DNA of 64,000 nt from Methanococcoides sp. EBM-47 (GCA_001896725.1 MPPA01000001.1:1-64000), one strand, 5' to 3'. Positions 8,232-16,245 are shown, numbered from the stretch's first letter. Made by a program: numbers and translations. Notes: generated from the sequence alone by a model not told the origin.

Positions 8232-9242
8232 TCACCAAAACCGTTCTTGATTTATAGTAGGAACAATACCAGAATTTTGCATCATAGAGTCTATATCGAC
8301 CAGCGTTAAAGCTTGTCTAGCATACATCTCAGCAATCGCAATTAATCTCACTTGGGGATTTTTCATATTCCCCTGAACTAATAATAAATAATAAACTAGA
8401 TCCAATAAATTTTTTACTTTTCTTTCATTTCGAGTAAAAGTATCCTCATGCATTTCAACTCGTTGAGGACTAGAGTTAAAGGGTTTCAAATAGCAGAAGA
8501 TTTTTGCCCTTCCACTAGTACTATCGAAATATCTAAAAAAACTAGACCTTTCACCCACTTTCAATGTACTAAAAGCCCAATGCAAATCAGAATTGTATTT
8601 ATTTTCAAGAGCAGGAACGTAACTAATAACTAAGTTACTTGCACTATTTTTAACAAAAAATAAAGGGATAATATTTTTTTCTAAGAGCTCTTCATTTAAT
8701 GTAACAGAGGATGAACTTACTTGCCCACCAATAAGAGGGCCATCGATTAATAGTAAAGAATTTGCAGGTACATTTTCTAACAAGAAAATGTTCCTGTCAG
8801 AAATATAGTCTTTCTTAGAATCAGTGTCCTGATCGATTGAATACTTAATGAAGTCATTGCCTTCTATGTATTTTTTTGCTCTTGTATAGAAATTAAATGT
8901 AAGAAGAATTTGAGGGATGTATTCCATTTGATCCTGCACTATAAGGGAATGAGAAATTGAAACTGCTGTACCTTCTAATGAAGAAAATTTCTTTAAAGAC
9001 TCATCATAAGCACAAAATAAGGAATTTTGCTTCGAAATAAATTCACCATTCTTAGGGTTTAACTTGTACCCTTTTATTTCTTCCATGTTTTGAACCACAT
9101 CACCATTTGGAGGAAATACATAAGCAGAAAAATCCATTTCTGAGTCTGAAAAGTCAGGGGGTAATCTAACTCCTATATTTTTTAGATTTTCAATTGTTTC
9201 TCTAAAATTCTTATGCAAAATAATTTTATTAGCAATAGTCAT
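8232..9242 (-). CDS. NurA-like nuclease, first gene of the operon
   Basis: A divergent NurA-domain protein of 336 residues. The family landmarks can be followed in order: an acidic strand 'LFCAYDESLKKF...LEGTAVS' with D80 (the NurA 'VDGS' site), 'LLLIDGPLIGGQ' with D167, 'IIPLFFVKNS' with K198, 'SDLHWAFSTLKVGERSSFF' with D219 and GERS, 'RVEMHEDTF', and a C-terminal helix 'RLIAIAEMYARQAL'. NurA cuts single- and double-stranded DNA with manganese and is driven by HerA. The start is ATG 9242 with GGGGT seven bases upstream. It is followed by the HerA-like gene, as in thermophile herA-nurA pairs. The identity rests on motif order, not on a search, so the assignment is good but not certain. Confidence 0.78.
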   Translation of the reverse strand: MTIANKIILHKNFRETIENLKNIGVRLPPDFSDSEMDFSAYVFPPNGDVVQNMEEIKGYKLNPKNGEFISKQNSLFCAYDESLKKFSSLEGTAVSISHSLIVQDQMEYIPQILLTFNFYTRAKKYIEGNDFIKYSIDQDTDSKKDYISDRNIFLLENVPANSLLLIDGPLIGGQVSSSSVTLNEELLEKNIIPLFFVKNSASNLVISYVPALENKYNSDLHWAFSTLKVGERSSFFRYFDSTSGRAKIFCYLKPFNSSPQRVEMHEDTFTRNERKVKNLLDLVYYLLLVQGNMKNPQVRLIAIAEMYARQALTLVDIDSMMQNSGIVPTINQERFW

Positions 9243-9279
9243 TGAATTTACCCCATATGAGTAATAATAAAATAGTTGA

Positions 9280-9297
9280 AAATATATAAATAAATTA
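9280..9297 (-). promoter_or_regulatory. Probable TATA region of the NurA-HerA-SMC operon
   Basis: The minus strand reads TTATTTATATATTTTC about 40-55 bases before the NurA-like ATG. A start site 25 bases downstream would leave a leader of about 20 bases containing the GGGGT ribosome site. The surrounding DNA is so AT-rich that the exact box is uncertain. No inverted repeat that would mark an operator stands out. Confidence 0.4.
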
Positions 9298-9419
9298 TGA
9301 TCGTTTAGAAAAATGGTTGTCCATATTATTTTTTAAAAATAGTTACATCTGAAACCCTAGGAAACATTATTTCAATAAAGTTTTAAGATTACAAGTGTCT
9401 TAACGACATGAAAGCTACT

Positions 9420-9974
9420 CTAATATTTTTTGAGCCTATTCATTGTTTTTTGAGCTATTGAAACTTTATTAAGTAAATAATTCAATTTTTCTTCTTTGCT
9501 TTGCCATTTATCATAGTTTTGAGCTGAATTTTCAGATAAACATGGTCTTTTGATACAGTCTATTTTATTAGGAATATGTTTTTTCTGTAGATGAAATATA
9601 ATTAGTTGCCTCATATTATTTTGCTTATCAAAGCCATCTTTTAGATGATAACCTATGAAAATCATTTCTCCACAATATTGTATATAACCACCACTCAATT
9701 TATTAAATAAGTGTAGAGATTTACCATTAGATAGATGCTCTTTTATTGCCTTATTCCCTCTATTAAACTTCATATCTCCAACCTGACCTTCGCCTGTATA
9801 ATAAAATATATCATCTTCCTTCCAACCATCCTCATAACCATACTCTTTTCCTGAATCACCTGTAAATAAAAAGATCATATCCGATTTTCGGGAAGGAGAG
9901 ATACCACCTTGGCGGTTACCACCATATAAATCATGAAGCTCACTTCTTTTGTAGATTTGGCCTTTTATAAACAT
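9420..9974 (-). CDS. Solo ScoMcrA-like SRA domain protein (modified-DNA reader) without HNH nuclease
   Basis: A 184-residue protein that matches, from memory, the SRA-type domain in front of HNH endonucleases of the ScoMcrA type. Landmarks are 'YKRSELHDLYGGNRQGGISPS' up to the S at 28, 'IFLFTGDSGKEYGYEDGW' (34-51), 'FYYTGEGQVGDMKFNRGNKA' (57-76) and 'QLIIFHLQKK' (123-132). In the full enzymes this domain binds methylated DNA and a C-terminal HNH domain cuts it. Here the protein ends in a helical linker-like tail (160-184), and the 178 bases downstream contain no CxxC or HH motif of an HNH domain. It is either a truncated type IV enzyme or a genuine stand-alone reader. It points the same way as the NurA-HerA operon, 178 bases upstream of it, and has the same AT-rich composition. 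Confidence 0.75.
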   Translation of the reverse strand: MFIKGQIYKRSELHDLYGGNRQGGISPSRKSDMIFLFTGDSGKEYGYEDGWKEDDIFYYTGEGQVGDMKFNRGNKAIKEHLSNGKSLHLFNKLSGGYIQYCGEMIFIGYHLKDGFDKQNNMRQLIIFHLQKKHIPNKIDCIKRPCLSENSAQNYDKWQSKEEKLNYLLNKVSIAQKTMNRLKKY

Positions 9975-10115
9975 TTATGATCATGTTAAATAGTTTTAGA
10001 TTTTACTTAAATGCACTGATCTCTAACAGATTTATAAAAAACATTACAACCCTCTTCCCATCTCGCCATACTAATATATATTTACAGCTATTTATTACCT
10101 GTAGGAGAGTTCATC

Positions 10116-11411
10116 ATGAGAGTATCAGTTATCGGTACCGGTTATGTTGGCTCGGTAAGTGCTGCATGTTTTGCAGAACTGGGCCATGAAGCGATCTGTG
10201 TGGACGTGGATGAGAGGAAGGTGAGCATGATCAATGCCGGCAAGGCCCCTATCTGGGAAGAAGGGCTGGAAGAGCTGCTGGAAGAGTATGCCGGGAAACG
10301 TATCATAGCCACATCGGACTATGACCTTGCAGTGCAGAGGTCGGACGTGTCCTTTATCTGCGTGGGCACGCCCTCCGATGAGAAGGGCAATATCGACCTA
10401 TCCATAGTGAGATCGGCAGCCATGAGCCTGGGAGAGGCCATGGCGAAGAAGGACCATTATCATGTGGTCGTTGTGAAGAGCACCGTAGTGCCAGAGACAA
10501 CAGAGAAGCTCGTTATACCGTTGCTTGAAAAACATTCCGGGAAAAAGGCCGGCAAGGACTTCGGTGTTGCCATGAACCCCGAGTTCCTCAGGGAAGGCAA
10601 AGCGGTGTACGATTTTATGCACCCGGACAAGATCGTTGTGGGAGCCATCGATGAAAGGACGTTCTTCATGGTATCCGAGCTGTATCGAGGTCTTGACTGC
10701 CAGGTGACACACACCCGGCCCACCACCGCAGAGATGATCAAATATGCCAACAACACCCTGCTGGCCACCAAGGTCTCCTTTGCCAACGAGATAGGCAACA
10801 TCTGTAAAAAGATGGGTATAGACACGTATGCCGTTATGAAGGAAGTGGGCAAGGACTTCAGGATATCGCCCCATTTCCTCAATTCCGGGGCAGGGTTCGG
10901 AGGCTCCTGTTTCCCCAAGGATGTGCGGGCCATCATTGGCAAAGCGGAAGAACTTGGCTATGAACCTAAACTGCTGCGCTCGGTCATCGACATCAATGAA
11001 AAACAGCCCCTTGGCATGGTCCGGCTGCTCGAACAGAAGACAGGAGAACTACAGGGTAAGTGCATCACTGTACTTGGCCTGGCCTTCAAGAACGATACAG
11101 ATGACATCCGGGAATCCCGCTCCATTCCAGTCATTGAGGAGCTCCTGCGCAAGAAGGCCCTGGTGACCGCATACGATCCCATGGCAACTGAGCACATGAA
11201 GAAGGTCTTCCCTAATATCACCTACTGTGACAGCGCAGCCGAAGCTCTTCAGGATGCCGATGCCTGCCTGCTCATGACCGAATGGGACCAGTTCCGCAGG
11301 CTGGACAAGGAATTCGCTACAATGAAAAGGCCACTGGTCATCGACGGCAGGCATCTCCTTGACCCAAAGGACCTGTCCGTGAAGATCGAATATGAAGGGC
11401 TATGCTGGTGA
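10116..11411 (+). CDS. ugd: UDP-glucose 6-dehydrogenase
   Basis: NAD-dependent oxidation of UDP-glucose to UDP-glucuronate, a sugar donor for surface polysaccharide and protein N-glycans. The 431 residues show the Rossmann motif GTGYVGSVSAACFAE (7-21), 'FICVGTPSDEKG' (80-91), substrate-site 'AEMIKYANNTLLATKVSFAN' (205-224) and the catalytic cysteine in GGSCFPKD (C265). The start is ATG 10116 with AGGAGAG 7-13 bases upstream. This is the first core-like gene after the AT-rich island. The next gene overlaps or abuts it. UDP-N-acetyl-mannosamine or related sugar dehydrogenases share the fold, so the exact sugar is likely but not fixed by the sequence. Confidence 0.9.
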   Translation: MRVSVIGTGYVGSVSAACFAELGHEAICVDVDERKVSMINAGKAPIWEEGLEELLEEYAGKRIIATSDYDLAVQRSDVSFICVGTPSDEKGNIDLSIVRSAAMSLGEAMAKKDHYHVVVVKSTVVPETTEKLVIPLLEKHSGKKAGKDFGVAMNPEFLREGKAVYDFMHPDKIVVGAIDERTFFMVSELYRGLDCQVTHTRPTTAEMIKYANNTLLATKVSFANEIGNICKKMGIDTYAVMKEVGKDFRISPHFLNSGAGFGGSCFPKDVRAIIGKAEELGYEPKLLRSVIDINEKQPLGMVRLLEQKTGELQGKCITVLGLAFKNDTDDIRESRSIPVIEELLRKKALVTAYDPMATEHMKKVFPNITYCDSAAEALQDADACLLMTEWDQFRRLDKEFATMKRPLVIDGRHLLDPKDLSVKIEYEGLCW

Positions 11412-11418
11412 ACTGGGC

Positions 11419-12069
11419 ATGCCGACCGAAGAAAGGGCCCGGGACGATCTGCATGGCAGGATCAATTCCTTTGACCAGAACCTCAGAAGCCTGGAGCGCA
11501 GGCTCAGGGCAGTGGAACGCCGGCTTTCCATGGAAGTACCTCCACAGGACCTCATGGAAGACCCTGCACCTCTGCAGACCGACATCCTCCAACAAATGCG
11601 CGCGGAACTCTCAGAGCTGCGGGAACAGATAAGCTCTCTTGACGATAAAGCCTCCGATCCCCGAGTGAACGAGATCGACAGCCTGAAACAGCAACTGGCA
11701 GAACTGCAAGATCATATCCAGAGGCTCAACGAGATGCACCAGCAGACAAAGCATGAGCTGCTGAACGGCAAAGCAGATGATAGCATACTGGCACTTACCC
11801 AAAACATGAAGGACCAGTTCGAGGACATAGAAAAACGGCTAAAAAAAGCGGAAGAGAAGAACAGGATCACCATAGGCTCTGTCAAAGTGCCTGTGGAGTT
11901 GTCAGGAGTTGTGGCAGCAGCCCTTATATTCTTTACAGGCGTGCTCATCATGGGCGACAGGTGGGATATTATCAGGTCCCCTTATTTCTCGTTCTCCATT
12001 GCACTGGTACTGGCAGGCGCTGCCCTGCTGAGGTTCTATATGGCAAATAAGGAAACTGGGATGGGATAA
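11419..12069 (+). CDS. Coiled-coil protein with two C-terminal membrane segments
   Basis: An unrecognised protein of about 216 residues. A long heptad-rich region (about 15-150, with 'LRSLERRLRAVERRL' and 'EIDSLKQQLAELQDHIQRL') is followed by two hydrophobic helices near the C-terminus ('VELSGVVAAALIFFTGVLIM' and 'FSIALVLAGAALLRFYMA'). It is therefore a tail-anchored membrane protein with a cytoplasmic or external coil. The start ATG 11419 was preferred because GGTGA lies seven bases upstream. ATG 11392 would overlap ugd by 20 bases. Coupling to ugd suggests co-expression. No catalytic motif is visible, so no function is assigned. Confidence 0.75.
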   Translation: MPTEERARDDLHGRINSFDQNLRSLERRLRAVERRLSMEVPPQDLMEDPAPLQTDILQQMRAELSELREQISSLDDKASDPRVNEIDSLKQQLAELQDHIQRLNEMHQQTKHELLNGKADDSILALTQNMKDQFEDIEKRLKKAEEKNRITIGSVKVPVELSGVVAAALIFFTGVLIMGDRWDIIRSPYFSFSIALVLAGAALLRFYMANKETGMG

Positions 12070-12090
12070 AGAAGAAAGGACAGGAAGTGA

Positions 12091-12537
12091 TCAGATGGTC
12101 CTGACCTTGATAAGATACTGCTCATCCAGGTCCAGATACCCGTTCTGCATCACTTTCACGGCAATATACCCTTCATTTTTTCCTGTGGGCAATGACATGT
12201 GCTCCAGCCTGAAAACAAACTCCCCGAAAGCATCGGTGGTACCTGCCTTAGCTGTCCTGTGATCGGGGGCCCAGACCACCACACTTGCCCCTGGCACTGG
12301 TTCATCCTCTGAATTGATCACTGTAAGTCGAATATAAGGAGAATCATCAATGCTGCCATTGATAGAAAAAGAAGTGGTATTGGACAGCACGAACAGCACA
12401 CCAGGTGTGGTCTGCACGCCTGCAAGGGCAGCCAGCATCACTGCCATGCCTGCCATACCCACGATGGTCAGCACCACCATCCTGATGGGAAGGCCTATTG
12501 CAGCCTCCTCATCCCTGAAAAAACATCTGTTCTCCAT
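12091..12537 (-). CDS. Pilin-like surface protein with Ig-like domain (paralogue A)
   Basis: A 148-residue protein with a short charged N-terminus ending in DEEAAIGLPI, a hydrophobic helix (VVLTIVGMAGMAVMLAALAG), then an extracellular beta-rich region. The region 'PYIRLTVINSEDEPVPGASV' to 'GEFVFRLEHM' has the layout of a carboxypeptidase-regulatory/Ig-like fold. The N-terminus resembles archaeal type IV pilin leaders, in which cleavage precedes the hydrophobic helix, but a clean signature is missing. It is followed upstream by a paralogue with the same architecture (12571-13071) on the same strand, 33 bases away. The two share the layout 'pilin leader, helix, one beta domain, RT-I/V end'. Role in surface structures is inference. 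Confidence 0.7.
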   Translation of the reverse strand: MENRCFFRDEEAAIGLPIRMVVLTIVGMAGMAVMLAALAGVQTTPGVLFVLSNTTSFSINGSIDDSPYIRLTVINSEDEPVPGASVVVWAPDHRTAKAGTTDAFGEFVFRLEHMSLPTGKNEGYIAVKVMQNGYLDLDEQYLIKVRTI

Positions 12538-12570
12538 AGTATTTACAAAATCCAGTGGTCGAAAAGATGT

Positions 12571-13071
12571 TCATACAGTTCTGACTATCAGCACAGCATC
12601 TTCCTTTTCATAGTCGTAGAATCCATTGGCAGAGATGGTAAGGTCCATTGTACCTTCGTTCTGGTTAGGACCCATTGTTACCATTGCCGGGTCGGTGGTG
12701 AGCACAGCCCTGCCATCGCTGCCAGTGGTGGCAGTAGCGACCCCGCCAAGCCCTCTTAGTACCACACTGGCATCTCTTACAGGATTACCATCGGTGTCCG
12801 TAGCTGAAAGGGTTACCCTCACATAGAAGGGGTTCTGTGCTATGGCCGAGTTCACTATAACTGCATTGCCATCGGTCATGATTATGTCAGTAGTACTCGA
12901 TGCACCTGCACTGTCGATATATACAGACATGTTCTTAGTGGGTGGAGGAATGATAGCTACAAGGGCTGCAAGCGCCACCATTCCTACAACGAGCATTACA
13001 ACAATGTTAATAGGCAGTTCCATAGCATCATCGCTGTGGAACGAAATCGCAGTGTTCTTTTTGTTTTTCAT
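12571..13071 (-). CDS. Pilin-like surface protein with Ig-like domain (paralogue B)
   Basis: The paralogue of the downstream gene. The leader 'FHSDDAMELPINIVVMLVVG' runs into a hydrophobic helix (VGMVALAALVAII), then a threonine/alanine-rich extracellular region with 'FYVRVTLSATDTDGNPVRDA', 'SVVLRGLGGVATATTGSDG' and the ending 'DAVLIVRTV'. The domain 'VRDASVVLRG...TGSDGRAVL' is a regulatory-type beta sandwich. The ATG at 13071 is preferred over GTG 13080 because GGTGA sits five bases before it and overlaps the GTG. This gene probably leads a two-gene transcript. A TATA-like stretch lies in the AT-rich DNA at about 13100-13140. Confidence 0.7.
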   Translation of the reverse strand: MKNKKNTAISFHSDDAMELPINIVVMLVVGMVALAALVAIIPPPTKNMSVYIDSAGASSTTDIIMTDGNAVIVNSAIAQNPFYVRVTLSATDTDGNPVRDASVVLRGLGGVATATTGSDGRAVLTTDPAMVTMGPNQNEGTMDLTISANGFYDYEKEDAVLIVRTV

Positions 13072-13213
13072 GGTTGTCACCAGATTGGTTCATGTTAAAA
13101 AAGAATACAAAGTATATAAGTTCTACTATATTATTGAAAAATTAAAAACCTGGAACAATGCTGATCCGCGAGATTCGCAAAATTGATGTATAAAGAACAA
13201 GCTCTAATTCCCG

Positions 13214-13822
13214 ATGAAAGATATCGTGATCATAGACTATGGAATTGGCAACCTGCGCAGTGTATATAAAGGGCTTGAACACACAGGTGCCTCAGTTTCC
13301 ATCACCGGTGACCCGGAAAAGATACTTGCAGCAGATGGGGTCATCCTGCCTGGGGTAGGTGCTTTTGCAGATGCCATGAAGAACATCGAAGACCTCAAAG
13401 GCGTCCTTGCAGAATGCGCAGATTCCGGTAAGCCTATGTTAGGTATTTGTCTGGGAGAGCAGATACTTATGGACCGCTCCGAAGAAGGCAGACCGACCAG
13501 CGGCCTGGGGCTTATACATGGTAACGTCCTCAGATTTCCCCCTTCCAGGCTCAAAATACCTCACATAGGATGGAACTCCATACAGATCACACAGGAGCAT
13601 CCCCTGCTTGTGGATATTCCCGATGGGTCCTATGTTTATTTTGTGCATTCCTACTATGTGGACACCACACAGGAGAACATACTGGCAGCATGCGAATATG
13701 GAGTGACCTTTGCAGCTGCAGTGGTCAATGGTCCCGGAAATGTCATGGGCACACAGTTCCATCCTGAAAAAAGTGGGGATATTGGTCTGAAGATATTACA
13801 CAATTTTGTAAAGATGTGTTGA
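13214..13822 (+). CDS. hisH: Imidazole glycerol phosphate synthase, glutaminase subunit HisH
   Basis: Class I glutamine amidotransferase that feeds ammonia to HisF in histidine biosynthesis. The 202 residues match the family. The nucleophile is C79 in GICLGEQ, and the His-Glu pair is H183/E185 in FHPEKSG. The N-terminal 'IIDYGIGNLRSVYKGLEHTG' is diagnostic for HisH. No Shine-Dalgarno site is visible before ATG 13214; a TATA-like GTATAAAG about 24 bases upstream suggests a leaderless or nearly leaderless message. HisF is not adjacent. The next gene starts ten bases downstream, so the two are likely co-transcribed. Confidence 0.95.
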   Translation: MKDIVIIDYGIGNLRSVYKGLEHTGASVSITGDPEKILAADGVILPGVGAFADAMKNIEDLKGVLAECADSGKPMLGICLGEQILMDRSEEGRPTSGLGLIHGNVLRFPPSRLKIPHIGWNSIQITQEHPLLVDIPDGSYVYFVHSYYVDTTQENILAACEYGVTFAAAVVNGPGNVMGTQFHPEKSGDIGLKILHNFVKMC

Positions 13823-13831
13823 GGCAAGAAC

Positions 13832-15160
13832 ATGGATATCGAAGGATATGCAAAAAGAGGGCTGCGTGCCAATGATCCTGAACTTGAGGATAAGCTCACT
13901 GCCAGGATCCTTGAGATAAAGAAGACCACACCCCAGCATGCCCGCAGGCTTGCACAGTTAAGTATCGTGGAGGCCAGGAACACGTTAAATGTGAAGGGTG
14001 ACATACTGGAACCTACCATATCCGGTGTCACTATGGGCGAGTTCGGTGTGGGCTCGAGGGGTACTGGTGATTTTTACACGCATGAGAAGATAGCAGAGGT
14101 CATAGGAAAAACAGAAGCAGTAGTGGACAGTGCGCAGCTTGATGACTCCGGTGTGGTACTGGCCAATGGCACCGATAGGTACATCATCGTCACCATTGAC
14201 GGCATACACTCAAGACTTAGTGATTTCCCATTCCTTGCAGGTTTCCATGTGGCAAGGGCATCTCTTAGGGACGTGTATGTGATGGGTGCACGACCTGTTG
14301 CTCTGCTCTCGGATATACATGTAGCTGATGATGGAGATGTGGCAAAGATATTCGATCATATTGCAGGTATCACTACAGTATCCGAACTTACAGGCATTCC
14401 CCTTATCACGGGCAGCACTCTGCGCATAGGTGGGGATATGGTCATCGGGGAACGCATGACGGGAGGTGTAGGTGCGGTAGGTACCACTTCGGACCTGACA
14501 GCCCGCAATCAGGCGTGTGCAGGTGATGTGGTCCTCATGACCGAGGGTGCAGGTGGAGGGACTGTTTCCACCACGGCTCTCTACTACAATATGCACCATG
14601 TAGTGCAGAAGACCATGAACGTGAAGTTCCTGAAGGCATGTGAAGCCCTTATCGATTCAGGACTGCTGCCACATATCCATGCCATGACCGATGTCACCAA
14701 CGGCGGTATTCGAGGAGATGCGAAAGAAATATCAAAGACCGCAGGTGTGAAACTTATATTCGATGAGGAGAGGATGAGAGCGCTGGTCGATCCAGTGGTA
14801 CTTGAAATGCTCGAATCCCTCAAGATAGATTATCTGGGTGTCTCGCTTGATGCTCTGCTCATCATAGCCCCGCATGAGTATGCCCGGGACATCATGCGTG
14901 TTGTGAAAGAATCGGATGTTGCCATAGATATCGTAGGCCGGGTGGAGAATGGAGCAGGTGCAGAGATAAAGATAGAGGGTGAGATAAGGAACTTCACATC
15001 CCGTTTCAGGGAGTCCGCATACACCCCGGTTAAAAAGATGGTAGGGGAAGAGGAGCCCCGGGACTTCCTTGAAATGAAGCGTGCTATCGATATTGCGGCA
15101 GAGAACGCCATTAGGAAAAAGCACAGAGTAGTGGAAATGATAAAAAGAGGTCAATTTTAA
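13832..15160 (+). CDS. AIR synthase-related (PurM/HypE/SelD-fold) protein
   Basis: A 442-residue member of the ATP-using PurM/HypE/ThiL fold. The N-terminal AIRS domain contains 'FGVGSRGTGDFYTHEKIAEV' and an acidic ATP-site segment 'VDSAQLDDSGVV', then 'YIIVTIDGIHSRLSDFPFLA' with the metal-binding D and H. The C-terminal AIRS_C domain follows ('GDVVLMTEGAGGGTVSTTAL', 'HAMTDVTNGGIRGDAKEI'). A helical extension of about 70 residues is present at the N-terminus and a basic tail at the C-terminus. Such AIR-synthase-like proteins are widespread in methanogens but their substrate is not known to me. It is not PurM itself. It starts with GAGGC upstream, ten bases after hisH. Confidence 0.8.
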   Translation: MDIEGYAKRGLRANDPELEDKLTARILEIKKTTPQHARRLAQLSIVEARNTLNVKGDILEPTISGVTMGEFGVGSRGTGDFYTHEKIAEVIGKTEAVVDSAQLDDSGVVLANGTDRYIIVTIDGIHSRLSDFPFLAGFHVARASLRDVYVMGARPVALLSDIHVADDGDVAKIFDHIAGITTVSELTGIPLITGSTLRIGGDMVIGERMTGGVGAVGTTSDLTARNQACAGDVVLMTEGAGGGTVSTTALYYNMHHVVQKTMNVKFLKACEALIDSGLLPHIHAMTDVTNGGIRGDAKEISKTAGVKLIFDEERMRALVDPVVLEMLESLKIDYLGVSLDALLIIAPHEYARDIMRVVKESDVAIDIVGRVENGAGAEIKIEGEIRNFTSRFRESAYTPVKKMVGEEEPRDFLEMKRAIDIAAENAIRKKHRVVEMIKRGQF

Positions 15161-15189
15161 CCTGTCTCTGCCCAAAACAATAGGCATTA

Positions 15190-15230
15190 TAAAATTAAAA
15201 TAAAGAAAAGAGCTCCATTATCCATGGAGC
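15190..15230 (-). terminator. Stem-loop plus T-rich tract after the PEF-CTERM gene
   Basis: A perfect seven-base inverted repeat, GCTCCAT (15212-15218) and ATGGAGC (15224-15230), has a five-base loop. On the minus strand it is followed by a T-rich stretch (15190-15211). It lies between convergent genes and is placed to end the minus-strand PEF-CTERM transcript. Confidence 0.6.
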
Positions 15231-15252
15231 GAAACTTACCCTTTCTTACCCT

Positions 15253-15969
15253 TTAATTCTTCCTGCGCATGAACACAAAGGCCAGTCCAAGGATGGCAGC
15301 CATGGGCAGAGCAATGGTCGGGAACTCCGGTATCTCCGGAGTTGGATCAGGGTCTGGTGTCACAGGATTGCATTCATATGTTAGGTTTCTAGTCGCTGAA
15401 GCGCCAACGACCTTGATGCGGGCTATGGGAGCATTATCACTGGTAACACAAACATTTGTGTACCTTTGGCAATTGGTAAATTGCTGTGAGTCAATTATGT
15501 TGCCGTTTGTATCGTAAGCGAGTATAGATCCACTTCCCCTTACTTCAATACAAACTGTATTAGTTTCACAATTTATCGGGAACCATTTATTAGTGCCGCA
15601 GTTATCCTTTAGATTCCGAGGCCTTGTACTAGAATCACTGCTGACCACAATGCGGGCTATAGGAGTTGCTGCGGGTGAAGTAATACAAGCCTCTCCTCCC
15701 CGATTGAATGACACTGTATTAAGTAATGTACCACTTGCACTGTAAGCAGTTATTGATCCTTTACCGTAAACTGTAATGCATACATGGTTAGTATCGCATT
15801 TTATATCGAATGGATATGTATAAGTGGTACACATTGGAGCTACGGAGCTTCCCCCGAATTCCCCAATGCCTGCAACTGCTAGCTCTTCGTCCTCATCTCC
15901 TGGAGCTGCACTTGCAGCTGTGATGAGCAACAACGCAGTAAGTAAAATACCAATTATTATATTTCTCAT
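15253..15969 (-). CDS. Secreted PEF-CTERM surface protein with a duplicated Cys-containing beta domain
   Basis: An exported protein of 238 residues. A signal peptide (hydrophobic IIIGILLTALLLITAASAA) leads into two copies of a domain of about 75 residues. Each copy has the pattern C-x-TNxVCIxVxGxGSIxAY, a later 'CxTS', 'PIARIxVxxxS' and an ending rich in R and N. The C-terminus is the PEF-CTERM sorting signal: PEFPTIALPMAAILGLAFVF followed by RRK, recognised by archaeosortase in Methanosarcina relatives. The start ATG 15969 was chosen over TTG 15990 because AGGTGG lies eight bases upstream. Function is unknown; it is probably cell-wall or exopolysaccharide associated. A stem-loop terminator follows. 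Confidence 0.85.
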   Translation of the reverse strand: MRNIIIGILLTALLLITAASAAPGDEDEELAVAGIGEFGGSSVAPMCTTYTYPFDIKCDTNHVCITVYGKGSITAYSASGTLLNTVSFNRGGEACITSPAATPIARIVVSSDSSTRPRNLKDNCGTNKWFPINCETNTVCIEVRGSGSILAYDTNGNIIDSQQFTNCQRYTNVCVTSDNAPIARIKVVGASATRNLTYECNPVTPDPDPTPEIPEFPTIALPMAAILGLAFVFMRRKN

Positions 15970-16245
15970 AATACCATACCACCTGTTCAAATTGTATTAA
16001 CATGTGAATGGGTAGGACGAGTAGGATCTTAGCATCCTGTGTCAGAGAATTATAGCTGAGTAGGTTCGAATGTGTGATGTGGACACTGTATCCTGTTGAA
16101 CACGAATTCAGCATTCGTGCCCAAAAATACCACTTTGAACTATAACTTTATCTACCCAATCGAGCACGATTCTTATTACCTAAAAAGTGGTCTCGGACAA
16201 TATTTAAGTTTTATGTTTTAAATATGATATTACATTATATACGAA

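Noticed and set aside
3497-9242. Assignment of the operon to Wadjet, Lamassu or Zorya
   Set aside because: No JetD topoisomerase-like or JetA/B proteins, no LmuA effector fused to nuclease, and no MotAB-like membrane proteins; the HerA and NurA partners do not occur in those systems.
9977-10189. Plus-strand frame of 70 codons before ugd
   Set aside because: It runs into ugd in another frame and covers the ugd ribosome site; composition is non-protein-like.
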